Assembly: GCF_958450345.1 (NCBI RefSeq)
Contig: NC_088781.1
Location: forward strand, 121,036,431-121,100,430
Direction of reading: 5' to 3'
DNA: 64,000 nucleotides
Source of the DNA: Calliphora vicina
Lineage: Eukaryota > Arthropoda > Insecta > Diptera > Calliphoridae
This document shows, one piece after another, positions 35,395 to 49,300 of the stretch; the stretch's first letter is position 1; each line of letters begins with the position of its first letter. Position numbers and translations under genes: made by a program. The notes beneath the pieces were generated by a model, which did not search any database, was not told the origin of the DNA, and saw nothing but the letters and a program-made list of their open reading frames with translations.

Positions 35395-36484
35395 TTTGAA
35401 TACGATAAATTTAAAGTAAATAAATTGCTAAAATTCGAAATTATAAAAAAAATTAAATAATGTAAAATGTATGATTAAAGTTTAGTTATTTCAAGATTCT
35501 TAGAAAATTAATGGAAAAATGCTAATAAAACTATGAAATATATCGAGCCCTAACAGCAAAAAATCTTAAGTCCAAAACACACAAATTTGCTGGAAAAGCA
35601 TTTTTGTGATTTATAAAATTTTTTATTTCAATATGCACTTAAAAAATTGCCTTTGGTATAAAATCGTAATGATACTTGCTACATCAGTGAAATTTCAACA
35701 GAGTGTGTAAATGATCGTAAATTATAGATTTTTTTATTAAAAAGTGGTTAAGCTTTTTTCGCAGTTAAGGCTCGATATTGCAGTTAAATTGTTGAAAAGT
35801 TATTAGATTAAAGATAATAGTTTAAGTTAAAAAGGTAATTACTGAACGATACTACTTTAAACTAAAGTGAAGCTAAAAACAAAATGTAGACAGACAACAC
35901 TACCAAAAAAGTAACTACTGAAAATAAAGTAGTAGAGTAATAAAAAAAAAATTTGCCATTTCTTACACTGTAAAAAAGTAAAAATAAATCCAAAATTTTT
36001 TGTATAGTTTTGTAAGTTTTGCAAACAAAATATAATGAGATGCCGTTGTTGAAAATTTTCTTTTGAATGGGAAAAATTTTGAATTCGTATCGTTCATATC
36101 GTAAAACATGGCGTAATATTAAATATACAAGAAGGTGCAAAAAATAAATGGTGTAATATTTTGTTGATTGTTTTGATTGGTGGTTGGTTTGTGGTGGGTG
36201 TAAATTTAGCTAAATGTGATTTTTTTTTGTTGAGTTGAGTTTGTTGAGTGTTTAGTACAAGTGAAGAAGAAGTGAGGTAGTTTTGCCAAAACAAATATGC
36301 GAGTATCATTTTTTTTTATATTATTTTTAAATAAAAATATCGATTGTGCTCAATTTCATTTTTAAAAAGTAGTTTGTTTGAGGTGAGTTTAGTATAAAGA
36401 GAGAGTTGTGCTCATGATCGTTTGATAACTCATTATTTCGTCTCTCTTTTTCTTGTCTAGCTTTTCTTTTATTCTTTAGCTGTA
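35395..36484. other. 3' flank of the Ser-rich gene, AT-rich
   Basis: 35395-35480 contains inverted satellite-like motifs. AATAAA on the minus strand at 36473-36468 lies only 12 bases after the stop, so it is unlikely to be the sole signal. The remaining sequence shows nothing recognisable. Confidence 0.4.
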
Positions 36485-37302
36485 CTATGAACATGTGCAT
36501 ATGCCAAATGGTTGATGCGTTGACACAGAACTCCGTACAGTTCTGCGTTTCATTCCATGTCCTCCTGCTCCTCCATAGGCGGGATGATAACGATTACCCG
36601 AAGAGCCGAAAAGTTGTGCATGATCATTAACTAAATTTTGTTTATAGGCCTTAGTATTGATAGCTGCCGGTACCGCATATAACATGTAGTTGTCGTAGAC
36701 ATTACTAACATCCGAATTACGTTTGGCCGGTAGATAGGGCAGGAAGGCAAAGGACGAGGAAGTGGAGTGGGTGTGTTTGAGAGAAGGTTTTCTAGCCTTG
36801 ACCAACATAGCCAAACGACTGGTGGGTCGGGGTAAAGAACTTTTTCTCAACGTACTTTGATTGGAATAGGAGGGAGGTATATTTTTCGTTATGATTTTAT
36901 ACTCATAAGTGGGTGACTCACTGGCCGGACTTTGTGAGTTCAAGAGTGAAGGTAAGGGGGGTAAAGGAGGCAAGGGAGGTTCTCTTTCTGGTTTAGAGGG
37001 TATGGCTATGGGTATAAGGGATTGTTTGCGTTTTTTACGCGGAGGTTTAGGAGGTGGAATTTTCTCATTGTTGGTTTGTGTCTCAGCTATATCGCTATAG
37101 ATCTGATTTTCACTAGTGCTTTCGTGTTTTTGTAAACTATCGTTTTGTTCGTTTGGTATGTGTGATAAATTCGTTACGCTTACGTACGTCGTATTTTCAG
37201 TATTTGCTGACTTCGTTTTCGAATCTTTTGTGATGCTGGTATGTTTGTCTGGATTCGTTGATCGTTCATGGTGATGATGGGATGTCGAACGACTGGAGTG
37301 AC
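36485..37302 (-). CDS. Ser-rich gene exon H, terminal with stop
   Basis: 818 nt, acceptor TTTCCTTAG. It encodes SHHHHERS, IYSDIAETQ, PPPKPPRKKRKQ, a PPLPPLPPLP run and a C-terminus rich in basic and aromatic residues ending HQPFGICTCS before TAG. The stop is in the same frame as all upstream exons. Confidence 0.85.
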
Positions 37303-40300
37303 CTAAGGAAATAATAAAAAGGGATTTAGTTTTAAGTATATTTTAATTTTAAACTTATAAAAAAACATAAATATTTATTGTGTTCCCATACTAAATATCT
37401 GTTTAAATTTGTTTGGTATGTTTAGTACATGAACACATCTATTATTAGTTCTAGACAATTCTCTGTTATTTTTGTATACATATATATATTTCTAAACTAA
37501 TGTAGTCTACGTGCTGAGTGCTTATTTAAAACGATTTGGCTTTTTTTTTTGTGTGATTTTGTGTGAAGTTTCTATAAACTACTTTAGAAACTTTTGATTT
37601 GATTTCTAACCTAAATCTTTTGTGTAAATTTGTTGGCTGTGTGGCACCCATTATTAAGAGGCCCAATAATAGCAGGTCTGTAAGAGAAAAGTTATTTAGA
37701 AAATAATTTACTTAACTTATAAATAATATAACGAAATATTAAAATACAATTTGGCACAAAAAGGAAAGGAAATGGGTTACAAAACTAGTTATGTGAATGG
37801 TTCTTTGGGAGGGTAGGAACCGGAGCCGCACAGGTTAGACCAGGAAAATATCGTAGCAGAGAAGTATTCGAGTTTAGGTTTTTATGAAGGACCCCTCCCA
37901 TAATTTCCAAAAAAAAAATGATTTTTAGGATGGTAAATTTATTGGGTGTATGGCCTCAAAATGCGGGAATTACAATAGATGGCGTATTTTTTGAACGCGG
38001 TTTTTGGTTTTAATAACTTATATGTCATTTTGAAGGGTACATATTCGTCAATAACCGTTTGCTAACTAATGTTTTCATCGGTTTTGACGTGCTAGAGATG
38101 GTTTATGCAATTCACAAGGCCAGTTAAAAAAGTTTGAAGACCAAGATTTGGAAGCATTACTTCATGAAGATTATCATTAAGAGCTACTCAAGCAGCAAGT
38201 TTGCGAGCAGCAGGATTCACTCAAAAGCCGGGAAATTTTGTATCATACGATTTGAAGACAAGAGACCTTGAAAGATGATTTTGCCGCTCGAACGCTATAA
38301 AAGAAAATAATTTTTCCACCGAATCATTTCTTGCGAAGAACAAGGAAGAGAGCTATATTCGGCTGTTACAAATTACAAACGGAATGACAAACTTACATAT
38401 ACCCTTCTCACGAAGGTGAAGGGTATAAAAATGGAACCATTACGATAACACGAAGCGTAAAAGATCGTAAGCCCGGCCAAAAAGCCGAATCGACACCATG
38501 GCCAAATATCCATGGCGCTAACTTAATGCTCTGTATTTGGTGGGACCTATACGCTTCTCACGAAGGTGAACGGTATAAAAATGGAACCATTACGATAACA
38601 CAAAGCGTAAGAGATCGTAAGCCTGGCCAACCAGCCGAATCGACACCATAGCCAAATATCCATGGCGCTAACTTAATGCTCTGTATTTGGTGGGACCAAC
38701 AGGGTCCTATATATTATGAGCAGCTGAAATCTGGCCAGACAATAACAGGGAACCTGTCCGAAATCAGAATATGCAGCCAGACATGTAAGTGTATTCCAGA
38801 GAGAGCGTTCTGCATCGATCGAAACAAAAAGTAGTCGGACGGGGCACGGTCTGGACTATAAAGCGGGTGAGGAAAACTTCCCAACCACTTCGTGCAAAAT
38901 ACTTTTTAACAGGTATTGCAACATGTGGCCGTGCGTTGTCATGATGGAATATTACAGTTTGATATCTGGCCGTTTTTCGGCCAATGCTCGCTTCAAGCGA
39001 ATCAGTTGCGTTCAGTATAGATCCACTGTAATGTTCTGGCCAGATTTCGGCAGTTCAGAAAGATCGAACACTTTTGGTCCCACCAAATATACAGAATTAC
39101 CTTAGGCCCATGGATATTTGGCTTTGAAGTCGATTTGGCTGGTTGGCCGGGCTACACATACGATCTCTTACGTTTCGGGTTATCGTAATGGATTTTTTCG
39201 TCTTAAAATGTCTATGGGCTTCAATTTATATGGTACTCAATTTCCCTACTTTTGGATGAATCCTTCAAACGTTTTGAGATTTCTGCATGAATAGCTCCCA
39301 ACGATTTTGCAAGCTCTTTCAATGCCTCCAATTCTTGGTATTCAAACTTTTTTAGCTGGCATGGGCGATCATTGTGTTCCGTGTTAAAATCAACACTTCT
39401 GAAAAGCACAAACCATCTTTTGCTCCCACCAAATACAGAGCATTACTTAGCGCCATGGATATTTGGCTTTGGTATCGATTCGGCTGGTTGGCCGAAAAAA
39501 CAGCCTTTAAAAAAAAAAACAGAAACATTATAAGTTCCTTAAGAAACTTTTGTTCTAGGAAGGAAAGAGTAAAAGCGGGGTTTCTGCGAGAAAATAAATA
39601 TGTTCAAAATTTTCTCAATTTTCAAATTTAAAATACAGACTATTTTTGGACTGGTAAAATGTATTAATTTGAAGATTGTTCCCTAAAACTTCTTAACTAA
39701 CAGAAACAATTTGAATAAAATCGGTTATAAATTGTGTCCGATATTGTGAAAACACGATCAAATTTGAATATTCAAATACGTATAAATCGATAACATGTAT
39801 ACACAAGCATGTTTTTATAGGCCTAATCGATGGCTTTAAGAATATTTTAAAATCTTTGCATGAACCATAAACCCTACGTTGATTTCTAAAATATTTAGAT
39901 TTTTTATTTTGATGGGAATATGAACCAGAAGATTGTGACAAAATGTTACGTGTAGCCACTCTGTCATTAGTGACATAGACTGTTTGTAGGAAGTCTGTGA
40001 AAAAGAAGGTCTTGAGTCCTTCTTTATCATGATAATGCGAGGCAATTATTATTACGAGATAGACTTTGTACGAAATTTTACATTATTCCAGGTGAAGGAT
40101 GTAATAACAATTTTATGAAAATGTTTTAATATTAAAACAACTAGAAACAAATAGATTAGATTCAAAGCACCTTAAATAATCTGTGGATAATCTAGTATGT
40201 AATTCTGAGAAAGAATTAAGAATAAACTGTGTACTGAGAAAATAAATAGAAAATAAAATGATTATTTAACATAGTCCATATACATACATATAATGGGAAT

Positions 40301-43300
40301 GGCTTTAGTTATTTGAATATGAAAATAAGGATTAAGGAATCAAATAGACAAAGGAATTGTTTCTTTATTAAAAAATAATCTTTGTAAAAGACCATTGTCA
40401 TTTAGAAATAATGCTCCCTAAATATACAAATTATAGATTTCTTTTAATTTCAAAATCCGAACTTAAATTCTACGATTTTTCTCCTTTCAAAACTAAAACT
40501 CTAACAACTCTAACACTCACCCTTTGTCGATCGTGATGATTTCTCTTTATCCTTATCGCCACGCTCCAAACGATGTGACGACGAACGCTGTGAACTGTTT
40601 CTTTCATCATCGCGTACAGAACGTATAGCAGCATGTTTACTGGACGACTGATCATGTTTATCATGACGTTCAGTGGTCGAACGGCCCGAAGCAGTAGCCG
40701 AAGAACGTTTGATTCTTTGAGAATCTCTAACATCCTCTCGCTGACGACGACCACTGCTTGAGGCAGCGGTAGAACGCTGAAGTCCGGTAGAGCTGCTGTG
40801 ATGTCTGTGAGGTTGGGTCGTAGACGACGATCCATTAGCATTATCGTGTTTGCACTCAACGCGTTCTCCTCTGTGTGTCGAAGAATGCGTGGTACTTGAT
40901 AAACGCTTTGAATCACCATGATGTTGGTGTTGATGTTGAGACGTTTGCTTTACAGCTTTGTCTCGTGTATTAGTAGAAGCCGAACTAGTAATACGTTTAG
41001 TTTTTGTGCGAGAACGATCTTCTCGCCTAAAACTACCAGCAGTTCGTGTGGGCTGCTGTTCCTCACCCGAAGAATATTGTGAATGAGCCGACCGTTGTGA
41101 GTCCAGCGAACTAGAACGACTTTGTGAAGGCTTTTGTGGTTTATGCTTAACCATTTGTGTGGTTCTAGAAGGTTTGGCTTTAGCATTATCATATTCTTTC
41201 TCACTGGACAAAGAACGAGATCTAGCACGTGGACAACATTCAACGGATGACTGAGAAGAAGTACGTTCCCTGGGTGCCGCCTTAATGGTGGTGGGAGAGG
41301 GAGTAGAGTGGCGAGACGATTTCTTGGCTTCTGAAGAATAAGTGCCTCGAGATATTTTCACCGCTATGCAGGTGTCATTTATTCTCTCGGCTATGGATTT
41401 TTCATCTATAGTTTCGAGTGGCTTGGAATTACGTCGCTGTAGAGAACGACGTCGCCGATCCTTTAGGGCAGCCTCATCGGAGATTTCCTGTGTTAAATGG
41501 AAGAAATTAGTTATGTACTATCTATTAAGTAAATAATTGTTTTACATACCCTTAAAGTTTGATCGGCAGTTTTATTCATTTCACTCAAAATCATGGCATC
41601 TCTTTTCAAATCCATTTTACGATCATATTGTTCTGGAGGTGTGCCTGCTTTAACCTTAAACACGGGCGTTATATCGTTGGCAATATTCTCGTATAAATGC
41701 TCCTCGTCCTCATCAAGTTCGGCTTTCTTTTTCAAACTTTTACGTTCGGCTGGTTTCAATTCAATGGGATTGTGTTTTAATAGATCTGGTTTATCATTTT
41801 CCAAATGCCATTGTTCTCTTTGTGCTGACTCCAAAGAAATGGAGCTTTCTTCACTTAGTTTCCTTAAGGGCAGAGAACGTTTTGGCGAATTTCTAAAATT
41901 TGAATTTGATGTATATTTCGATTTGGGTTTTTCGTCTTCCGATGTCGATTGGGGTACCCCAAAATAGGATAATTCATGTTCTCGTAGTTGACGGGCTCCG
42001 CGGGCTTCTTTAATGATTTTTAGAGAGTCCTTTGTGGGCAGACTGGTTTGGAAAGGAGAAGGCTGTTTCACGGTAGTGGCGGTATGTAGTTTGGGCGGCT
42101 GAGATTCTTGTACTAAGTAAAAAAGGAAGAATACTTAAATATCTTTGGAGTATATTGTAACACTATTTGAACTTACTATTTGTAACGGTTCTGGGCTTGG
42201 CTTTGGGAGGCACCACTTTTAAAGATGGCTGCACTTCATTGGCGGTTTGTGGTGAGTGAAGTTTAATGCTCATTACATTCGATTTAGGAAGATCTGTTAA
42301 AACAAGTTTTTGGGATAAAATATACAATATAATGCAGAAAATAGAAAGCTTTATAAATTAAATAAATCTTGAGGCTGGTGTTCTTGTGAAATTGATTTTT
42401 ATTTATGATTGGTTCATAGTTAAAGATCAAGGTGAATAGTTTATCTACTAAATAATGCTTAAAATGAAATGTATTTAAATATGGGTTGCAATTGTGTCAT
42501 ACTTTAACATTATTCAACACCCAATCCACTTAAAAAAACTCATTGTAAATGTATATTCTTTCTAACCATTTTCTTATCTAGATGATCTACTTTTTTTTCT
42601 TTAAATTTCAAGTTCTTAAACCTTAAGCAACTAATGGAAAATTACCTGTTTTATCCAATGTTTTCTTTAAACTTCTTTCCACACCATTATCCGTATCGAT
42701 TTTCCATATAGTTTTTCTAGCCTTTAAACGACTCCAACTGTTGGAATGTTCCAAGCCCTGATCATCTTCATACGAAGAGCTATCCTGGGTACCACCACCA
42801 CTATCACTATCAACTTGTTCCTTAAAATAGCTCTTAACCTCTTCATCAGCACTATCTTCATCTTGGGATATGGTGGCAGCATCATAAATCAATCTTAAAC
42901 GTTGCAATTGCTGACTCACCGGCATCTGTTCGTTGCCTAGAAAACTTAAGCGAGGCATAGAATCTTTGCGCGGAAATGAGGCACCCGAATCTGTGGAAGT
43001 TTTACGCGAATCTTGTGAATATTTGCGTGAGGAGGCCATGGAAGACCATGATGAAGTAGAGGAATAACTAGTAGATTTATATAGATTTTTCATATCTAAA
43101 ACATCTGGCTGCATGTAGTCAAACGACTGTGTGGATTCCTGATAACTATTTGATCTCAACATGGGCGTGGGTTTGACTACAGCTGTTTCTACGGAAGCCA
43201 TACTCAAACGTCTCATGGCCTCATCGAATTCTGTGGCCGATCGCATTGTTTTGATAATCAGGGTGGTCGATTTTAAACCCTCATCCAATATTTTCTGATG

Positions 43301-46300
43301 TTCTTTCAAATCGTGCATTAGTAGTTCTTGCACATTGGATCTGCGTTTTGTGGTTGTTATTAGACCTGTTAGCGAGATGTGATTGAGTTGATAGATTGTT
43401 TGGATGACTTTTTAGGTTGATCTTTTTAAAGTTGTTTAATAAGTTTTAAGAGTTTGAATTTGAATTTCATACAGTGGTAGTAAAGTGAGTTTTTGTTTTC
43501 TTATATATTTTTAATTGTTTTTAGTTGGCTAAGTAGTAGAGTGATCTACGCAATTTAATAGCATTATAAGCTTTTAAAGTTCAAAGAAAGTGTTTTATTG
43601 ATTTATTGGTTTATTTATTTGTTTGTTTTTTGTAAAGAATTTAAAGAAAGAAGAATAGTAGTTATAAAAGAATTAGTGAAACTAGAAAATATTTTATTAA
43701 AAAAAAAATAGTATTGGTTTTAAAATACAAAGATAATACTTAGATAAGAGCTGTGAAAGTTCAAGTGTTTGGAGAAGGATTGTTGAAATGTGTAGCATGC
43801 AAAGCTGTATATAGAAAGCTTTTGAAATCCTATTGCAAAATAACTTACACAGCTTATGGAGCTTTTTTGTAAACATTTTTAAGCTGCGGATGGGATTCGT
43901 GAAGTAATGAGTGGCAAAAACAATAGTTCATGATTATAGAGACTCTTACGAAGCTTTAGCAGATATATTCCATAAATTACTAGTTTTTGTAACATGAAAG
44001 CAATAAAAATGCAATAATATCTTAGTATTAGCCATTTCTGTAATTAAAAATATGCCAAAGAAAAAGCTAAAAAGAAAATAAACTAAGTTTTCAATGACTT
44101 GTTTAAAATATCCGTCAAATATTCATCAAAGAATCAATATGATATTAAAATGTCGAATGTGGAATCTATACGGAGCAATTGGATTTGAGACCCTCGCCCA
44201 TGTTCTGGAAAACGCAGCGTTTTCAAATCGCTTATGGTTTGAAAAACGCATTTCACCATGTTCTGAAAACCACGCGATTTGCTATTGGTTTCAGTTAACC
44301 TAGCGGTTTGAACGCCAAATTTTTAGCATTTTCGTTTGTCAGAACACCTGTTTGGGGTTTTTAAATCGAAAACGCAAATTTTAAGCGATATGCGCCTTTC
44401 AGAACATGGACGCTACCAGATTATGGTAGCCACATTATCGAGAGATAGAAAACGGCCATTAGATCCCTAGAGTATATGCTTACCTCATTAAAAAGAGATA
44501 ACTAGACATTAATCGGTTATCCTTACATGGGTTCCTGGACACGGTGTCATTGCTGTTAACTGTAGGGATGACGTACTTGCTAACTTCACATAAACTCATC
44601 TCATTGACATAGAAAATACCCATTTACAAGGAGACCAGACAAATCTAGCCTTATATGGATGTAAGGAACCTTTTAGGGGTCATTACTAGTCACTGGCCTA
44701 TTAGTGTAGAGCCATGGTAGGCGTTCATATTGTTCAGGTTACGATGATTTTCGTCAAACAACCCGAATGGGAACAAAAGAGCGTAAAAATACACACAATT
44801 CATTCAGTTTCTTGATGTTGTTGTGGATATTTTATTTTTTACCCAAAAGAGCACACAAATTAAATGCCTCTTTTTGCCTACCAATTTTCCTACCAAGAGG
44901 AGACGACTGTTTATATTCTCCCTCATTTCCGGCATTTGGAGACTTAAGACATTGAATTTTTGGTTAACAAATACTTATTAAGATAAGACTTGTCTCTCTA
45001 AGGATCAATAGCAAGGCTAGGGATTGACGGTGACCAAAAAACTTAACAAGAATGCTGCGATTAGCATAATGTATCATAACGGGACTTATGTTTAGGACCC
45101 AAGTGAACTACTTATGCTTCAGTCGGCTGCCAATTGTCGCTAAATTAACTACAGAAAATCACTTTTTTATACAATCAAAATAAACACCAAAGCCCTTGAA
45201 CATTTTCTTGGAATTTGACTTGAATGCTAATTTATTTATATTTGAAACTCAACTTAAACTTCAATTGCTTGACACTGAATTCATGGCTTGAATTACACTT
45301 AATTTTATCTTGAAATCCAGCAAAAATGATTATTGGGATGAGTCTTCAGTTCTCAACGAGCTGCATTAGTCTTTGAAGTTTGTATACGAAACTACTCAAT
45401 TCACATCGTCTAAACAATCGTTTAAAAAGCACGTGGTGGTACTAAGTGTATGAACTGAAAACTCATGCAGATTTTAAAGATAATCTAGCGATGAAGACTT
45501 GTACTTCATGATATTAGTACATTAAATGAGTTGAAAATGCAATGTATTCATTGATGTCACCGGCTAGAAGGAAGTATTTCATTCCTTTTGAGATTATGCT
45601 ACAAAAAAAGTTAAAGATTAGGCCATGAATCGGGATCCTTAAGTATCTGAAGGACCTAACTGCACAACGTAAAAAAAATGTTTAGAACACATTTCTGATC
45701 ATAAAATCATCAGTAGTTCAAAACCAGTACAGTTCCGATGCTACGCTGGGCAACTGTATCCATCACCCAAAATTCAAGCTATTTAAGAGCCTTGTAAAAT
45801 GTATGGTGCGAGGCCGGGTCTATAAGTCCGTGACTTTATGAATGAAGCACAGGTTTTTGAATAAAAAATAATTTTATTTATTTTTGTCCAACGTTTCTCC
45901 ACTTTTGTTTATCTTCCTAAAATAAGTTTTGTCGAAGTCACCCAAATAAGTATTTGTTTGTGAGATGATTTCATCATTGGAGTCAAATCTCTTTCCCCCG
46001 AACCGTTTCTTCATGTTTGGAAATAGGAAGAAATAGTCACTCGGGGCTAAATCCGGAGCATAGGGTGGATGAGGGAGCAATTCATAGCCTAATTCATGGA
46101 TTTTTGCCATTAGAACTGCAAACGAAGCACCCATATTGAGGAAAGCTTTCTCATGATCCATGTGAGATGCCTAGGCTTCCAAAACCTATCGTACTTTCAA
46201 CTTCCGATCGGCCAACTGTTCGTCCAGAACGTTCGGCATATTCCGAGCTTGTATGGCCACAACGGAATTCAGTAAACCATTTTTTAACATTGCAATTGAA

Positions 46301-49300
46301 GAGGGACATAAGAGCTTTGTGTAATCCCCTATTCTCAATACTAATTTTGAATTGGGAGCATTATACAGAGACTCAACTAAGTGTATGAGTTACAAAAGAT
46401 GATTTAGGCGTCATATGATCGAATATTAATCTTATTGGCAACTGATAATTTAACATTTAAATTTACATCTTTCAAGATCCAAAAATAAAAAGCTAATAGA
46501 GGAGAAAGATATGTAAATATACGTAAAGTCCTATGTGATTAAACAAAGAAGGAAATAATCAGTAAATATAGAATAAACTATTCTCTATAAACAATAAAAA
46601 TATAATTTTAAATATTTTGAAGTAAAATTTAAGATCATAATATTTAAAGTAGAATAATATTTGAAATATAATCCATTAGAAAACTTACTGCTGAAATAAT
46701 TTTAAATAAAACTATTCGGTGTAATAGACTGCGTATCTTTTAAACGTGGTTTGTGAGGTTCAGAAGTGTTGATTTTGACACGAAAGACAAATATCGCCCA
46801 GACCAGCCAAACAAATTTGAAGACCAAGAATGGCAATTTCAAAACTTTTGCAAGCAGCAGGGTTTTTCCAAAAGTAGGGGAATTGGGTACCATACGAATT
46901 AAAGCTGAAAGCCCTTGAAAGACGATTTTGTATTTCTGAAATGCTTCAAGCAGCTATAAAAGAAAATCATTTTTGCACCGAATCATTACTTACGATGGAA
47001 AATAGATCCATTACGATAACCCGAAGCAAGAAATTGTATGAGAAGCCCTACCAACCAGTCGAATAGACACCATAGATAAATATCCATGGCTCTTAGGTAA
47101 TATTATGTATTTGATGGGACTAAAAGGGTCCTATATATTATGAACTGCTGAAATCAGACCAAACCATTACAGGCAATCTGTATCGAACTCTAATTATTCG
47201 TTTGAAGCAGGCTTTGGATAAAAAACGGCCTGACATGTAACTGTAATATTATATAACGACGATAGGCCACATGTTGCAATACCTGTTTAATAGTATTTAG
47301 AAAGAAGTGATTGGGAAATTTAGCTTCACCCGTCTTATAGACCAGACCTTGCCACGTCCGACTACTATTTGTTTCGATGGATTCAGAATGCTTTCTCTGG
47401 GATACGCTTCACTTCAGAACAGAGTATCCAGAATTGGCTTGATTCGTTCTTGGTCTCAAAATATGAACAGTTCATTTGGCTCGGAATGTATTTGTTGCCA
47501 GAAAGATTGGCAAAGGTCATAGCTAATGGAAAATACTTTGAGTAAAATTATATTGTACTAGTGTTTCAAAATAAAAGCTAAAAATTTGAAAATATTCCGC
47601 ACTTTTAAGTCGTACACCCAATAAAAGAAATATAAAGAATCGAATCTCTACATCTAAGTATGTGTTGTTACCTATCACAACAGATTTATTCATGGATTAA
47701 AGTTTCAAATATGGCCTTATCTCGACCATATTTGCACGTTAATATAATATAATTATCAAAAAAAAAAAAATATTAGTCACATTATTAACTTTAATATGCT
47801 AGATAAGCCAATGACCAATTTTGGTTAAGACATTAAAACATTTTAGCACTACTGTTACCGTTATCAAAATGTTTCGATATCAATTGATTAAAATTCGTTA
47901 GCAATTACTCATGCTGTTAGCTGGTTTTAGTAAAGTTCAACAATCAGATATTTAAATAAAAAAAGTTTAAAAACATTAAATTAAATATATTTTGTATAAA
48001 TGTAAATTTATAATAAAAGTAGATCATCCCATAAGAAGAAATATAATAAAAAAACTACATATTTACTTAATAATAAAAACAATAAAATAAATATATAAAC
48101 CATAAACGGACATAAAAGACTTAATTTAATAAAAATACTACTTTGTACAGCAAAACACAACATTAGGATAATACAACCGATACAAAATGAAATTTAAATA
48201 AATTTAAACTTACCAGTTTCTTCCCAATTATTGGGAGCTGCCGAGTTACTACCCAGACTAACATTGATTTTCGTGGAAAAGCCATTCGTTTGTGTAGAGG
48301 CAGCCGAGCCTAGTTCCTGTATGCGTTCAGCTACCGACTTTTGTGTTAAAGAGTTTAACAAAGGAGGAGATTCTGATTTGTAGACTGGAATAGAATATTT
48401 TTAAGAAATTATTAAAATTAGAATTTTGAATTATTAAAAAAATGTAATTTAAAATCTACCTCTTTCAGTTTTTGTTGCATTGCTCACAGGTTTTAACTGC
48501 ACTCCCCAGAGATCATCGGGTTTATCTATATTTTCTCCTAATACATAGGGCTTGGGCTTAGCGGGTTTATTTTTCAAAATACCTCTAAGAGAAGTCATTT
48601 CGTCGGTATCACAATCGGTGGTATCCACACCACTAGTAGAAGCATAACTACTGCGTGAACTTTCGGTATAGGCAAATGATTCGTGATGGTGTGTCGGTAT
48701 GGTAACAGTAACATTAATTCCATTATCTTTAGGTTCCGGAGATCCCACCAAAGGAGCTCGATAAGCTACAGTGGTGGAAGCAATAGTCTTCTTTTTAGAA
48801 TTATCATCTCCGAACAGAGTAACAGGCATAGCTACACCCGAAGGTATAGCAGAACTGTTGGAAGTCGTGCTAACTGAGTTCGTTGTAGAAACAGTAGTGG
48901 CTGATTTCACTAAACTTTGTAGGGGTCCTACACTAGAGCTGCGACTTCTACGTCTGCGAAAGTTATTTGTGGGTGGTGGTTTACTATCCGTCTCCACTAT
49001 ATTAACTCTGCCCGATTCGGTAGCAAAATGTACTTCGGTTTTGCTGAACTCTACTCTTTTCTGTTGACCCCTATCGTTGGTGGTGGTCGATTCACTGGTG
49101 TGCATTAGTTTTGAATAATTTCCCGGCTCATAGAAACCATTTATATGTACTTGAGTAGTTTGCCGGGAATTGTCGCGCACATATTGACTTTCATCTACCG
49201 CTATGGAATGTCTTTTCGACACCGCCAAATCCTCTTCAGGCGACTGTTCAGATTCCTCATAGGATTTTTGTGGCCTATAGCGGCGTTGCACTGTGGGTGC

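Noticed and set aside
40470..41243. Second minus-strand frames of 97-149 aa overlapping exon G
   Set aside because: Other frames of the same RS-rich exon; only the frame joining exons F and H is consistent.
44199..44408. hAT assignment for the CCATGTTCTG MITE
   Set aside because: Flanking 8-mers do not match; kept only as a MITE-like repeat.
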